Of a stretch of 13,874 bases of DNA, positions 1 to 7,434 are shown in pieces. This DNA is from an uncultured Bdellovibrionales bacterium (GTDB taxonomy: Bacteria > Bdellovibrionota > Bdellovibrionia > Bdellovibrionales > UBA1609). The stretch is taken from assembly GCA_937980625.1 (NCBI GenBank), contig CALJPJ010000175.1:1-13874 (forward strand), in the 5' to 3' direction. The notes below the pieces were generated by a model. The model ran no database searches and was not told the DNA's origin. It was given only the letters and a program-made list of their open reading frames with translations. Within the stretch, counting starts at the first letter, position 1. Every line of letters starts with the position of its first letter. A program made the translations under genes and the position numbers.

Positions 1-1
1 G

Positions 2-259
2 GTTTATACAACAGGAAGCTCTCTTAGGAAAAATCAACTACAAAAACTGCTGGGCTATCATAAAGTTATATTTGAAAAAAATATTGGCAAGACTTACTCT
101 AATGAAGATTGGCTTTTGGCGTATAAGTTTTCTTTGAAGCACTTTATTATACACAGACTTTCATTTTATTTTATTGCTCATTCACACAAAGAATGTAGCT
201 TTTTATCACATATATATACTCAAGCTCATCATGTTTTAAGCTTATTAGAGGAGTTGTAA
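2..259 (+). CDS. C-terminal 85 residues of an unrecognised protein (5' truncated by window edge)
   Basis: An open frame runs from base 2 without interruption to TAA at 257-259, giving 85 residues that begin VYTTGSSLRKNQLQKLLGYH and end with HHVLSLLEEL. The stop shares its last base with the ATG of the next gene (TAATG), so the two are very probably translationally coupled and in one operon. The visible part is basic and aromatic-rich, with a likely helical stretch (LLAYKFSLKHFIIHRLSFYF), and shows no motif I can assign. Its role is therefore unknown. Position suggests it belongs to the same biosynthetic operon as the downstream dikinase-like and diiron oxygenase genes. The coding assignment rests on the in-frame length, the coupled stop/start and the residue composition. 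Confidence 0.7.
   Translation, partial: VYTTGSSLRKNQLQKLLGYHKVIFEKNIGKTYSNEDWLLAYKFSLKHFIIHRLSFYFIAHSHKECSFLSHIYTQAHHVLSLLEEL
247..253 (+). promoter_or_regulatory. Ribosome binding site of the dikinase-like gene
   Basis: AGAGGAG lies five bases before the ATG at 259, inside the last codons of the upstream gene. It supports this start and the coupled TAATG arrangement. Confidence 0.75.
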
Positions 260-2877
260 TGCAAGTAATACTAGATGTTGATAGCATTTCACCAGTAAAT
301 CGTAATAAAATTGGAGGAAAAGCTGAAGGCTTGTATTGGCTAGAGAAAAATAACTTTAAAACTCCACCATGGTGTGTAATTCCAAGTGACATTACTAAAA
401 AATTTTTATTGGCAAATGAAAAACAAATTTTTAATATTCTTTCTGAGACAAATTTAAATAACTGTAAAGAAAAATCAGCTGAAATAATAAAAATAATTGA
501 TAAGACAGAATTACCTACGAAAATCATTAACGAAAATATAAGTACTTGGTTAAAAAAAATAAAATTAGATTCAAGTAGTAAATTTATAGTCAGGTCTTCA
601 ATGATTGGCGAAGATGGTAATGATTTTTCTTTTGCTGGTCAACTAGATAGCTATCCTAATATAGTATTTGGCAGTCTTATACCTGCGATTAAAAAGTGTA
701 TAATATCATGTTTTGGGCACAGGGTATTACACTATAAATTAAAGAACAATATTAATTTATTAAACTCTTCAATGGCTGTAATTTTACAGCAAATGATTTT
801 TTCAGACCAGTCTGGAGTGTCTTTTACAATTAACCCAAATACTAATAATAAAAATGAACTGTATATTTCTTCAGCGTTTGGAGATTGCGAGGGAGTAGTT
901 CAAGGGGTAAGTGATTGTGATACCTATATTGTTAATAAAAAAACTTTTGAATGTTCTAAGAATATTGAACAAAAATCAGCCTTTGTAAACTTGGAGCAAA
1001 GTAGTGATGTGTTGCAATTAGATGATAATTTGTCTCAAAGCCAGGTTCTAAATTCTAAACAAATAAACGTATTAACTGAAAAACTAATTAATATTGAATC
1101 AGGTAAGGGTGGGCCGCAAGATGTTGAGTGGGCTTTTAAAAATGATCAACTATATTTTTATCAAACTAGGCCGGTAACAGTCAAAGGTAAGCTAGAAAAC
1201 TTAAGGACGTTAGTTTTTGACAATTCAAATATTCAAGAAAGCTATTGCGGGATAACCTTACCTTTAACTTTTAGTTTAGCTAGTGACTGTTATAGAATTG
1301 CTTATAGTCAGCTCATGAAATTCATGGGATTTTCTAATCAAGAAATTGAGAAAAATAATTTTAGACACTCAAATATGTTATCTTATATAGATGGGCGTGT
1401 GTATTATAATATTAAATCTTGGTATGATGGTTTGAAGTTCCTGCCTTCTTTTGGTCGAAACAAAGAAGATATGGAGCAAATGATGGGGGTGGAACACCCT
1501 GTTCATTTTGTTGAGGATGTTAAGCTCTCTGGTCTTGAAAAATTTAAAATTATACCAAAACTATTTTCCATATTATTCAAATTAGTATTTAATTTTATAA
1601 AGATTGATAAAATATTTAATAATTTTAATAAGTCTTTTTGGATAAATTATGACGTTTTTACTGAAAAGTTAAATAGTGATATTAACGAAAGTGAATTGTT
1701 ACAAATTAGTTTAGATTTAAAAAAGAAGTTTTTAGAAAATTGGGCGGCTCCATTAGTAAATGATTTTTACGTTATGACTAAAAATGGGTCTGTAAGGAAA
1801 ATGCTGCTTAAAATAAAAATGGAAGACAATTTGTCTCAACTTATTAGTGGAGAAGACCTTGAAAGCGTAAAACCAACCTATGAAATTAAAGAATTGGCGC
1901 GCCAACTTCAAGCCTGTAATAGATTAAACTTTAATGAGTCGATAAATCTTGAAATGATTGAGAAGGCAGACTCTGAGCTTGGAAAAAAAATAAAAAAGTT
2001 TTTGAGTTATTATGGTGATCGTTGCGTTGGAGAGTTAAAACTTGAAACGATAACTTATAAAAATAATCCACAAAAATTAATTAATTTGTTAGTTAATTAT
2101 ACAGTTATAGATTCAAGTCAAAATACGAACTTACGAGATGAAGCAGAGCAAAAAGTTTTTATAGAGATAAAAAAACAACTTGGTTCTATAGCCTTGATGC
2201 GCTTTAAATTAAATCTCAAATCCTTGCGTAAGGGTGTGAAATATAGAGAGCATATGCGTATGCATAGAACTCGAATAGTAGGTTTATTTAGGGACGTTTA
2301 CAATTTAATTGGTCAATCATTTGCCAATAAGTTAGTTATAAATGAAAGCAGAGATATTTTTTATTTAACAAGTGAAGAAGTTCAGAATTATATTTGCGCG
2401 AAGTCTTCAAATAAATGTTTAAAAGCATTAATAGAGTTAAGAAAGAAAGAGTTTGTAGACTTTGATGAAAAAACACCACTTAGTCATATGAAGTCCAATT
2501 TTCCATTTTATAAAAATATTGAATATTTAAAAGATTTAGTTGTGGATGAAAATAACAATTTATTGAGTGGTCTTGGGTGTTATCCTGGCCTTGTTGAAAG
2601 TGAAGTTGTTGTATTAGATGAGCCAAATGAGTCAATAAACATAAAAAATAAAATTCTTTGCACTGTACGAACAGATCCTGGTTGGGCTCCATTGTTCCCA
2701 ATGATTAAAGGTCTTATTGTAGAAAAAGGTTCTGCTTTATCCCATTCTGCAGTTATTGCAAGAGAAATGGGTTTACCCACAATTGTTGGTGTTCCCGATG
2801 TAACTAGGATTTTAAAAACTGGAAGTATAGTCAAGTTAAATGGAAAAAGCGGAGAGATTAATGTTATTAAAAGGTAA
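259..2877 (+). CDS. PEP synthase / rifampin phosphotransferase-like dikinase
   Basis: The 872-residue product has an N-terminal PEP/pyruvate-dikinase ATP-grasp domain and a C-terminal phosphohistidine swivel domain. Visible ATP-grasp signatures are GGKAEG (19-24), VRSSMIGEDG (111-120) followed by FSFAGQ, GPQDVEWA (285-292) and QTRP (302-305). The middle third opens with a NSNIQESYCGITLPLTFS segment, as in PEP-synthase-like proteins of secondary metabolism. The swivel domain carries KGSALSHSAVIAREMGLP, with His829 as the expected phosphorylated residue. Length and order match rifampin phosphotransferase (about 865 residues), which moves the ATP beta-phosphate through this His onto a small molecule. 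By homology it uses ATP and a small acceptor in the cytoplasm; the acceptor is unknown. It is coupled to the genes on both sides. A housekeeping PEP synthase is less likely given its context. Confidence 0.88.
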   Translation: MQVILDVDSISPVNRNKIGGKAEGLYWLEKNNFKTPPWCVIPSDITKKFLLANEKQIFNILSETNLNNCKEKSAEIIKIIDKTELPTKIINENISTWLKKIKLDSSSKFIVRSSMIGEDGNDFSFAGQLDSYPNIVFGSLIPAIKKCIISCFGHRVLHYKLKNNINLLNSSMAVILQQMIFSDQSGVSFTINPNTNNKNELYISSAFGDCEGVVQGVSDCDTYIVNKKTFECSKNIEQKSAFVNLEQSSDVLQLDDNLSQSQVLNSKQINVLTEKLINIESGKGGPQDVEWAFKNDQLYFYQTRPVTVKGKLENLRTLVFDNSNIQESYCGITLPLTFSLASDCYRIAYSQLMKFMGFSNQEIEKNNFRHSNMLSYIDGRVYYNIKSWYDGLKFLPSFGRNKEDMEQMMGVEHPVHFVEDVKLSGLEKFKIIPKLFSILFKLVFNFIKIDKIFNNFNKSFWINYDVFTEKLNSDINESELLQISLDLKKKFLENWAAPLVNDFYVMTKNGSVRKMLLKIKMEDNLSQLISGEDLESVKPTYEIKELARQLQACNRLNFNESINLEMIEKADSELGKKIKKFLSYYGDRCVGELKLETITYKNNPQKLINLLVNYTVIDSSQNTNLRDEAEQKVFIEIKKQLGSIALMRFKLNLKSLRKGVKYREHMRMHRTRIVGLFRDVYNLIGQSFANKLVINESRDIFYLTSEEVQNYICAKSSNKCLKALIELRKKEFVDFDEKTPLSHMKSNFPFYKNIEYLKDLVVDENNNLLSGLGCYPGLVESEVVVLDEPNESINIKNKILCTVRTDPGWAPLFPMIKGLIVEKGSALSHSAVIAREMGLPTIVGVPDVTRILKTGSIVKLNGKSGEINVIKR
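2851..2856 (+). promoter_or_regulatory. Ribosome binding site fixing the diiron oxygenase start
   Basis: GGAGAG, four bases before ATG 2861 and inside the end of the upstream gene, favours this start over the ATG at 2840, which has only TATAGTCAAGTTAA before it. Confidence 0.65.
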
Positions 2878-3799
2878 TCAAAGTTTATCTAGAAAACTTA
2901 ATGGATTTAATGAAACAAAAACTTATAAATTGTCTGCAAAAATGAATTGGAGCTTGGGGGTAAATCGTAGCATTGCTTGGTTGCCAAGTAATATGAACCC
3001 AATCTCCTACTTACCTTCATACAACTTATTATCAGGCGAGGAGAAATTAAAATTTAATCAGTATTATGCTCTTGGTTTGTGCGAAAAATTTGTTTTTCTT
3101 GAGGAGTGTTTAATCACATCAATCACTAAGTTATTGCAAGTAGAATCAATGAATAGTCAACTACGTCTGCAGTGTGAGCAGTTTGTTGAAGAAGAAAAAG
3201 ATCATTGTGATTTATTTATTAATTTGTGTAATGTTGCTGAGCCTAAAAAATATAATGGTAAGCCATACTATTTTTTAAAACAATTTAAGTCTCATAATTT
3301 TTTTGCAGATTTTATTTTTAAAAAACCAAATTTATTTTTATTTTGGTCTTGGCTGGCTGTGTATTTTGAGGAAAAAACAATTATTGTAAGTCATGAGTAT
3401 GTTAATGCCAAAAAAAGTGTTGATAGTTTATTTTGTAAAGCTCATTTCTTGCACCTACAGGATGAGTTACAGCATGTACAATTTGATATTGATTTTATTA
3501 ATAATTTTTATAAGACGAAATCTAATTATAAAAAGAAAATAGCTGTAAAAATGTTGTATAATACAGTTAACAAGATTATTGTCCCATCTAAAACATTAAA
3601 AATTATTTTTAAGTCTATAATTAATGAACTGAAAATTAAAGACACCTCAGTTTATGATAGTTTACTTAAAGAAATTAAGTTTCTTATGAATAACAAATTA
3701 TATATGGACGTAATGTTCAAAAAAGAAAAATTCAAAACATTTTCAAACTTAGTAACCCTCTATCCGGAAATGAGTCCACTTAATAAATTTTTATGTTAG
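2861..3799 (+). CDS. AurF-family diiron N-oxygenase
   Basis: I chose ATG 2861 (312 residues) over ATG 2840 because GGAGAG sits four bases before it, and the overlap with the upstream gene falls from 38 to 17 bases. The protein shows the AurF ligand pattern: E112-x2-H115 (EEEKDH), E171 (in YFEEK), and H198-x3-E202-x2-H205 (HLQDELQH). Spacings 112-115, 171-198 and 198-202-205 equal those of AurF (E136/H139, E196, H223/E227/H230). The first glutamate ligand is probably E81 or E82. AurF enzymes use a diiron centre and O2 to oxidise aryl or alkyl amines to hydroxylamine or nitro groups, so N-oxygenation of a pathway amine is likely. No signal peptide or membrane segment is seen. The last gene of its operon, it ends 57 bp before the 147-bp foldback. 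Confidence 0.85.
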   Translation: MLLKGNQSLSRKLNGFNETKTYKLSAKMNWSLGVNRSIAWLPSNMNPISYLPSYNLLSGEEKLKFNQYYALGLCEKFVFLEECLITSITKLLQVESMNSQLRLQCEQFVEEEKDHCDLFINLCNVAEPKKYNGKPYYFLKQFKSHNFFADFIFKKPNLFLFWSWLAVYFEEKTIIVSHEYVNAKKSVDSLFCKAHFLHLQDELQHVQFDIDFINNFYKTKSNYKKKIAVKMLYNTVNKIIVPSKTLKIIFKSIINELKIKDTSVYDSLLKEIKFLMNNKLYMDVMFKKEKFKTFSNLVTLYPEMSPLNKFLC

Positions 3800-3856
3800 C
3801 GACTGTTATGAAGTTATTTTTATTAAGTTTTTATGCTAATTGTTGTTAAATCCATA

Positions 3857-4003
3857 GTTATATCAACTCCATTAAATAAGCCCCTAAAATCTAAGCTGAT
3901 TTAAACCATAATGTGCTCAAACAGCTCCCTGCGGGAGAACTCCGCGCATTATAATTTAAATCAGCTTAGATTTTAGGGGCTTATTTAATGGAGTTGGTAT
4001 AAC
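3857..4003. repeat. 147-bp foldback (MITE-like) between convergent operons
   Basis: Two 49-base arms (3857-3905 and 3955-4003) are inverted copies with one difference (T/C at 3863). Their ends read GTTATAYCAACTCC. The 49-base centre continues the fold: ATAATGTGC (3908-3916) pairs with GCGCATTAT (3944-3952), allowing one G-U, and CTCCC/GGGAG (3925-3929/3933-3937) closes the tip. No transposase is encoded, so it is either a non-autonomous miniature element or an intergenic repeat. It lies between the ends of convergent genes, and its right end touches the stop codon of the acyltransferase-like gene (4004-4006). As RNA it would form a very stable hairpin from either strand and could act as a bidirectional transcription stop. 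No T-run follows, so that role is inferred. Confidence 0.85.
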
Positions 4004-4945
4004 CTACCTAAGCTTTAAAGATAAAAGAGCGTAGTCTCTTTTTTGTGTAGAAAACTTTTGTGCAACTTTCTCAGCAACATTTCCATTTTTCATTAGGCAA
4101 AAACAAATAGATGTTTTTTTATTTGTAAATACATCATAGCCACTAAAAATTTGATGAATAAGATAGAAAAATACTTCTGCCTGTGTACAAGACTGATTTG
4201 ACAACGCGCCAATGGTTTTAAAATATAAAGTGTCCTCTAAGTTTTGAGGTTCAAAAACGTTTTTTCCAAAGTAGGATAAAAATAAACCAACATATTCACC
4301 ATTTTCATCAGTAACAATAAAGCTAGGTGCTTTTTTGGCGTCATTTATAATTGATGACTTAAATAAAAGTTGCAAATCAAAAGGACTGATATTGATAAAG
4401 CCAAGATTGTTTTTAAATAATTTATTTAAAAAAAGTAAAATTTTATCGAACTGTCTATTTTTAATGAGTTGATCAATTTGTAAAGTTTTAAACTTTTTTC
4501 CCTGTCGTATTACTCTTTGTGATCGTGTTTTTCCCCATTTGTAAATAGCTTGGGGATCCGGAATGTATTGTGTTGAGTAAGTTTCAATTTTTTCAAATCC
4601 AAATTTTTGTAATGTTTTAAAATCTTGTAGAGTCCCAGTGGGTTCGCCTGGAATATATAGTTCTGAATCAAATAGCTTTACCCTGTAGTCATACAGGCTT
4701 GAAAAGCACATTGGACCGATAATTCTTTTAGCATTACCTAATTTAGCATGAGTTATGAGCTCTTTGATGCATTGGTCGTCGTATTCATAGTTAGGAGACT
4801 GTTTTATAAATGAAATATACTTTTCATTATTAAATCTGTAATCAGGGTTAGAGAATATATGGAGTTTTGAGTTATTTTTCTCAAGAGTCTGAACTCGACC
4901 AGTTTTATAAAATGGATTTTCTTTATTAAATAAAATATTATCCAT
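4004..4945 (-). CDS. GNAT-fold acyltransferase-like protein (YghO-like)
   Basis: The 313-residue product has the layout of the YghO-like branch of GNAT proteins. IIGPMCFSSLYDYRVK (75-90) corresponds to the family's GPxxFS segment. A substrate half follows, and the C-terminal half carries TDENGEYVGLFLSYFG (211-226), YFKTIGAL (240-247) and MKNGN (284-288). The usual acyl-CoA loop (Q/R-x-x-G-x-G/A) is not recognisable: the equivalent stretch reads LSNQSCTQAEVF (247-258). The donor or the chemistry may therefore be altered. No membrane segment is seen. It starts five bases after the UbiA stop with no clear Shine-Dalgarno, so it probably depends on coupling to that gene. Its role in transferring an acyl group within the same pathway is inferred from context. 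It could also be a degenerate, non-catalytic member. Confidence 0.6.
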   Translation of the reverse strand: MDNILFNKENPFYKTGRVQTLEKNNSKLHIFSNPDYRFNNEKYISFIKQSPNYEYDDQCIKELITHAKLGNAKRIIGPMCFSSLYDYRVKLFDSELYIPGEPTGTLQDFKTLQKFGFEKIETYSTQYIPDPQAIYKWGKTRSQRVIRQGKKFKTLQIDQLIKNRQFDKILLFLNKLFKNNLGFINISPFDLQLLFKSSIINDAKKAPSFIVTDENGEYVGLFLSYFGKNVFEPQNLEDTLYFKTIGALSNQSCTQAEVFFYLIHQIFSGYDVFTNKKTSICFCLMKNGNVAEKVAQKFSTQKRDYALLSLKLR

Positions 4946-4950
4946 TTTGA

Positions 4951-5868
4951 TTATGTGGTGAAAGAGTTAAACATTGAGTAGATAAAATGCCCATATAAGG
5001 TAAGCATAAGTAGCGAGTAATTTCCTTCTAAAATTTTTCGAGATAATTTTTTAGGGCTAATGGCTGTGTAAATTGAGGATAGAGCAAAAATACAGGCTGC
5101 GCCAATAGTGAGTACGTAGTTGACTTGCGAGTTTATATTAAACTTAATGAGCATAAGTTGGTAAGTAAATATAAGTAGCGCTGTAAGTGCTACAAGTAAG
5201 CAGGCGTGCCATTTAAAGCCAATTTTTTGAGGGTAAGATTCTAGCCTTGGGTCCTCATCAAGTCCTCGTGTTTTTCTTGATAGCTCAAATAAAATAGAGC
5301 CGATAAAAATCACAGAAATAACTAGTGTGCTAGTCATTATAGGCACGTTATAAACTGACAAGACCCAAGCAGTGATGAGGGGCATAATTGTCATATGAGA
5401 TAATAAGTATAAAAAGCTATGTTTTTTAAGCCAATCTTTAATAAAAAATTCATTATGCATTAAAAATAACCAGTTAATACTAGCCAGCCAAAAAATATTT
5501 ACTGGCGAATTATACTTAAGGTTAAAAAGAACTTGGAGTAAAATACATAAGGTGGCCATGTAGGCGAGTGTTTTAAGGCTTATATATCCTTTTTGGAGAA
5601 CTCTTTCGGGATGAAGTTTATGATCTAAGTTAAAGTCTTTAAACTCATCTGAAATCCTTAGCAGTAGCATAAAGCTACATACTGCAAGGGCTGCAAAGAC
5701 TTCTTTTATACCCACAGCTGGACCTTGATCCAGTGTCAGGCAAACAAAAGAGTAAATAACAAAAAATAGTACTGTCGAAGCTAAAATGTTAACTGGTGGA
5801 AACCTTTCAACAATCCATAAAAGTAAACCTTTAAACCAATTTGTTTGGTAACTAACTTTGCTAGACAT
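4951..5868 (-). CDS. UbiA-family membrane prenyltransferase
   Basis: The 305-residue, very hydrophobic protein has about eight or nine membrane helices and both aspartate-rich motifs of the UbiA family. Motif 1 is SDEFKDFNLD (73-82), giving D74-x3-D78-x3-D82 where the family has NDxxDxxxD. Motif 2 lies in ELSRKTRGLDEDPRLESY (195-212), with D204, E205 and D206. These acidic groups bind Mg2+ and the prenyl diphosphate. The enzyme should move a prenyl chain to an aromatic or similar lipid-soluble acceptor at the inner membrane. Acceptor and chain length cannot be read from the sequence. The start is fixed by a G-run (5872-5877) just before ATG. It leads a two-gene operon with the GNAT-like protein and is divergent from the AMP ligase. 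It is not obviously UbiA, CyoE or MenA of central metabolism, and its neighbours are not quinone genes. Confidence 0.82.
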   Translation of the reverse strand: MSSKVSYQTNWFKGLLLWIVERFPPVNILASTVLFFVIYSFVCLTLDQGPAVGIKEVFAALAVCSFMLLLRISDEFKDFNLDHKLHPERVLQKGYISLKTLAYMATLCILLQVLFNLKYNSPVNIFWLASINWLFLMHNEFFIKDWLKKHSFLYLLSHMTIMPLITAWVLSVYNVPIMTSTLVISVIFIGSILFELSRKTRGLDEDPRLESYPQKIGFKWHACLLVALTALLIFTYQLMLIKFNINSQVNYVLTIGAACIFALSSIYTAISPKKLSRKILEGNYSLLMLTLYGHFIYSMFNSFTT

Positions 5869-5890
5869 GTGCCCCCCACTTTTTTATTAT
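5862..5890 (+). promoter_or_regulatory. Candidate promoter of the AMP-ligase gene, predicting a leaderless transcript
   Basis: TAGACA (5862-5867), a 17-base spacer and TATTAT (5885-5890) form a sigma70-type pair whose transcript would begin near 5897, the A of the ATG. The gene has no Shine-Dalgarno, which fits a leaderless mRNA. The -35 box overlaps the start codon of the divergent UbiA-like gene. Confidence 0.4.
5872..5877 (-). promoter_or_regulatory. G-run ribosome binding site of the UbiA-like gene
   Basis: On the - strand GTGGGGGGCACATG places six Gs three bases before the start. It pairs with CCUCC only with G-U help and is closely spaced, but it is the only G-rich tract in the 28-bp gap. 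Confidence 0.55.
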
Positions 5891-5913
5891 AATTAGATGG
5901 AAACTATTAACAA
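5886..5913 (-). promoter_or_regulatory. Candidate promoter of the UbiA-GNAT operon
   Basis: On the - strand TTGTTA (5908-5913), a 16-base spacer and TATAAT (5886-5891) form a promoter whose transcript would begin near 5879, leaving a leader of about 11 bases that contains the G-run. The -35 lies inside the AMP-ligase coding region, and the -10 overlaps that of the opposite promoter. Confidence 0.4.
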
Positions 5914-7393
5914 TTTTATCGACTTGTTTATTAAACATTACGAAAGTAAGCCAAACTCTAATCTATTAATATTTTATCCAGAAAATAAAGAGAAAGTCTA
6001 TACAATAAAACAGTTTTATAACTTGGTTCACTCGTATAATGAGCAGTTTGATCGTTTAGGGGTTGTTAAGGGTGATCGAATTTTAATGCTTTTACTGCCA
6101 AGTGTAGAGTTTTATGCTGCATCATTAGCTTTAATTGGCTTAGGGGCTGCACCAGTATTTGTTCAGCCTAAATATTTAAATAAAACTATTAAAATAGCTA
6201 ACCCTAAATTTATTTTTACACAAAGTAAGTATTTGAAGTATCAATGGATTGTGCCTGCAATGAGAAGTCGTGAAGTTATATTGTCAGATCGAGAGTCTAG
6301 AAAATTTAGAAGTGTTAAATCAAGCTATAAAGCTACAAAGGAATTAATTGTCCGTAAGATGTCAAAAGAAGATCCTTTAATAATCTCCTACACGACTGGT
6401 ACCACTGGCAATATTAAAGCCGCTAATCGAAATTATGAAATTTCATATAATCAATTTTTTACAAGTGCGAATTATTGGAAGTATAACAATAATTCAGTTG
6501 ATATTACTTTTTTCCCAGTAGTTGTTTTTCAAAACATACTATCGGGCATAACAACTTTAGTTCCTGATATTTTTGGTAAAAAACTGTCACAAATAAATTT
6601 TACTGGTATAGTAGAAGCAATGATTAAGTATCAGGTCAGTCGGATTTCATCAGCTCCTGGCTACCTAGACAAATTATGTGATCACGCTATGAATAAAATA
6701 TCTAGCATCAGACAGTTAATTACTGGTGGAGCACCAGTGCCTCCTGATTTGGCCATAAAAATTATGAATCAATTTAAAGAGGCGGATAGTCATATTGTTT
6801 ATGGTTCTACTGAAGCTGAGCCCATTTCATTTGTAGAAATGTCTGAATATGTAAAGTGTCAAAATTATTCATTTAATGTGGGACAGCCCATCAGTGAAAT
6901 TAATATGAAATTTGTAAACGATGACAATAACTTTGTTAGCAAGGGTAAAGTTGGAGAAATTGTTATTAGTGGGAATCATGTAGTAAAAAATTATCTTAAT
7001 AATGAGTTAGCAAACAAAAAATTTAAGCTACATGATAAGCTAGGACAAATTTGGCATAAAACTGGTGATATGGGGTATATGGATTCAAATGGTTGTGTTC
7101 ATATCCTTGGCCGAAAAAAATTTAAAATCATAAACTCTAATATTGAAAAGTATAATTTAGAACTTGAAACTGAATTAAGACAAAGGTTGCACATAAATGA
7201 GCGAGTTGCAGTCAAAAAAGTGGGAACAAAAATTTGTGTATATATTGAAACTAAAAAACTAAACCCTGCTTTAGTTAAAAAAATTAAAAAATATATGTTT
7301 GAAAGTTATAATAAGGCTTGTGCTGTCAAAAAGGTAAAAAGTTTTCCTGTAGATACAAGACATCATTGGAAAGTCAATTACTCGAGTTTATAA
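5897..7393 (+). CDS. AMP-forming acyl/aryl acid ligase (ANL superfamily)
   Basis: The 498-residue protein carries the adenylate-forming core motifs in order. They are YTTGTTGNIKA (165-175, the phosphate-binding loop), YGSTEAEP (302-309), TGD (389-391, ribose contact) and GRKKFKI (405-411, hinge). The C-terminal RHHWKVNYSSL has Lys492 in the place of the catalytic A10 lysine. Enzymes of this type activate a carboxylic acid with ATP to an acyl-AMP and pass it to CoA or a carrier protein. GGAPVPPDL and the PVDxRH-x2-K tail resemble the fatty-acid ligase and OleC-like branches, so a lipid-like acid is possible; the substrate is not determined. An in-frame TAG directly precedes the ATG, so no longer start exists. 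It is divergent from the UbiA-like gene and no other gene follows it in this orientation. Confidence 0.88.
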   Translation: METINNFIDLFIKHYESKPNSNLLIFYPENKEKVYTIKQFYNLVHSYNEQFDRLGVVKGDRILMLLLPSVEFYAASLALIGLGAAPVFVQPKYLNKTIKIANPKFIFTQSKYLKYQWIVPAMRSREVILSDRESRKFRSVKSSYKATKELIVRKMSKEDPLIISYTTGTTGNIKAANRNYEISYNQFFTSANYWKYNNNSVDITFFPVVVFQNILSGITTLVPDIFGKKLSQINFTGIVEAMIKYQVSRISSAPGYLDKLCDHAMNKISSIRQLITGGAPVPPDLAIKIMNQFKEADSHIVYGSTEAEPISFVEMSEYVKCQNYSFNVGQPISEINMKFVNDDNNFVSKGKVGEIVISGNHVVKNYLNNELANKKFKLHDKLGQIWHKTGDMGYMDSNGCVHILGRKKFKIINSNIEKYNLELETELRQRLHINERVAVKKVGTKICVYIETKKLNPALVKKIKKYMFESYNKACAVKKVKSFPVDTRHHWKVNYSSL

Positions 7394-7434
7394 TACAATC
7401 TAGTTAATTTATGAATACTTGTGTTAGGCGGATA

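Noticed and set aside
171..527. Long open frame on the - strand over the start of the dikinase gene
   Set aside because: It lies wholly opposite well-supported coding sequence (upstream gene and ATP-grasp domain) and has no recognisable content of its own.
2480..2834. Two open frames on the - strand opposite the phosphohistidine domain
   Set aside because: The sense strand carries the conserved LSHSAVIAREMGLP region; these are antisense shadows.
259..2877. Housekeeping PEP synthase (PpsA)
   Set aside because: The middle region with NSNIQESYCGITLPLTFS, the coupling to an N-oxygenase gene and the overall similarity to rifampin phosphotransferase-like proteins argue for a pathway enzyme.
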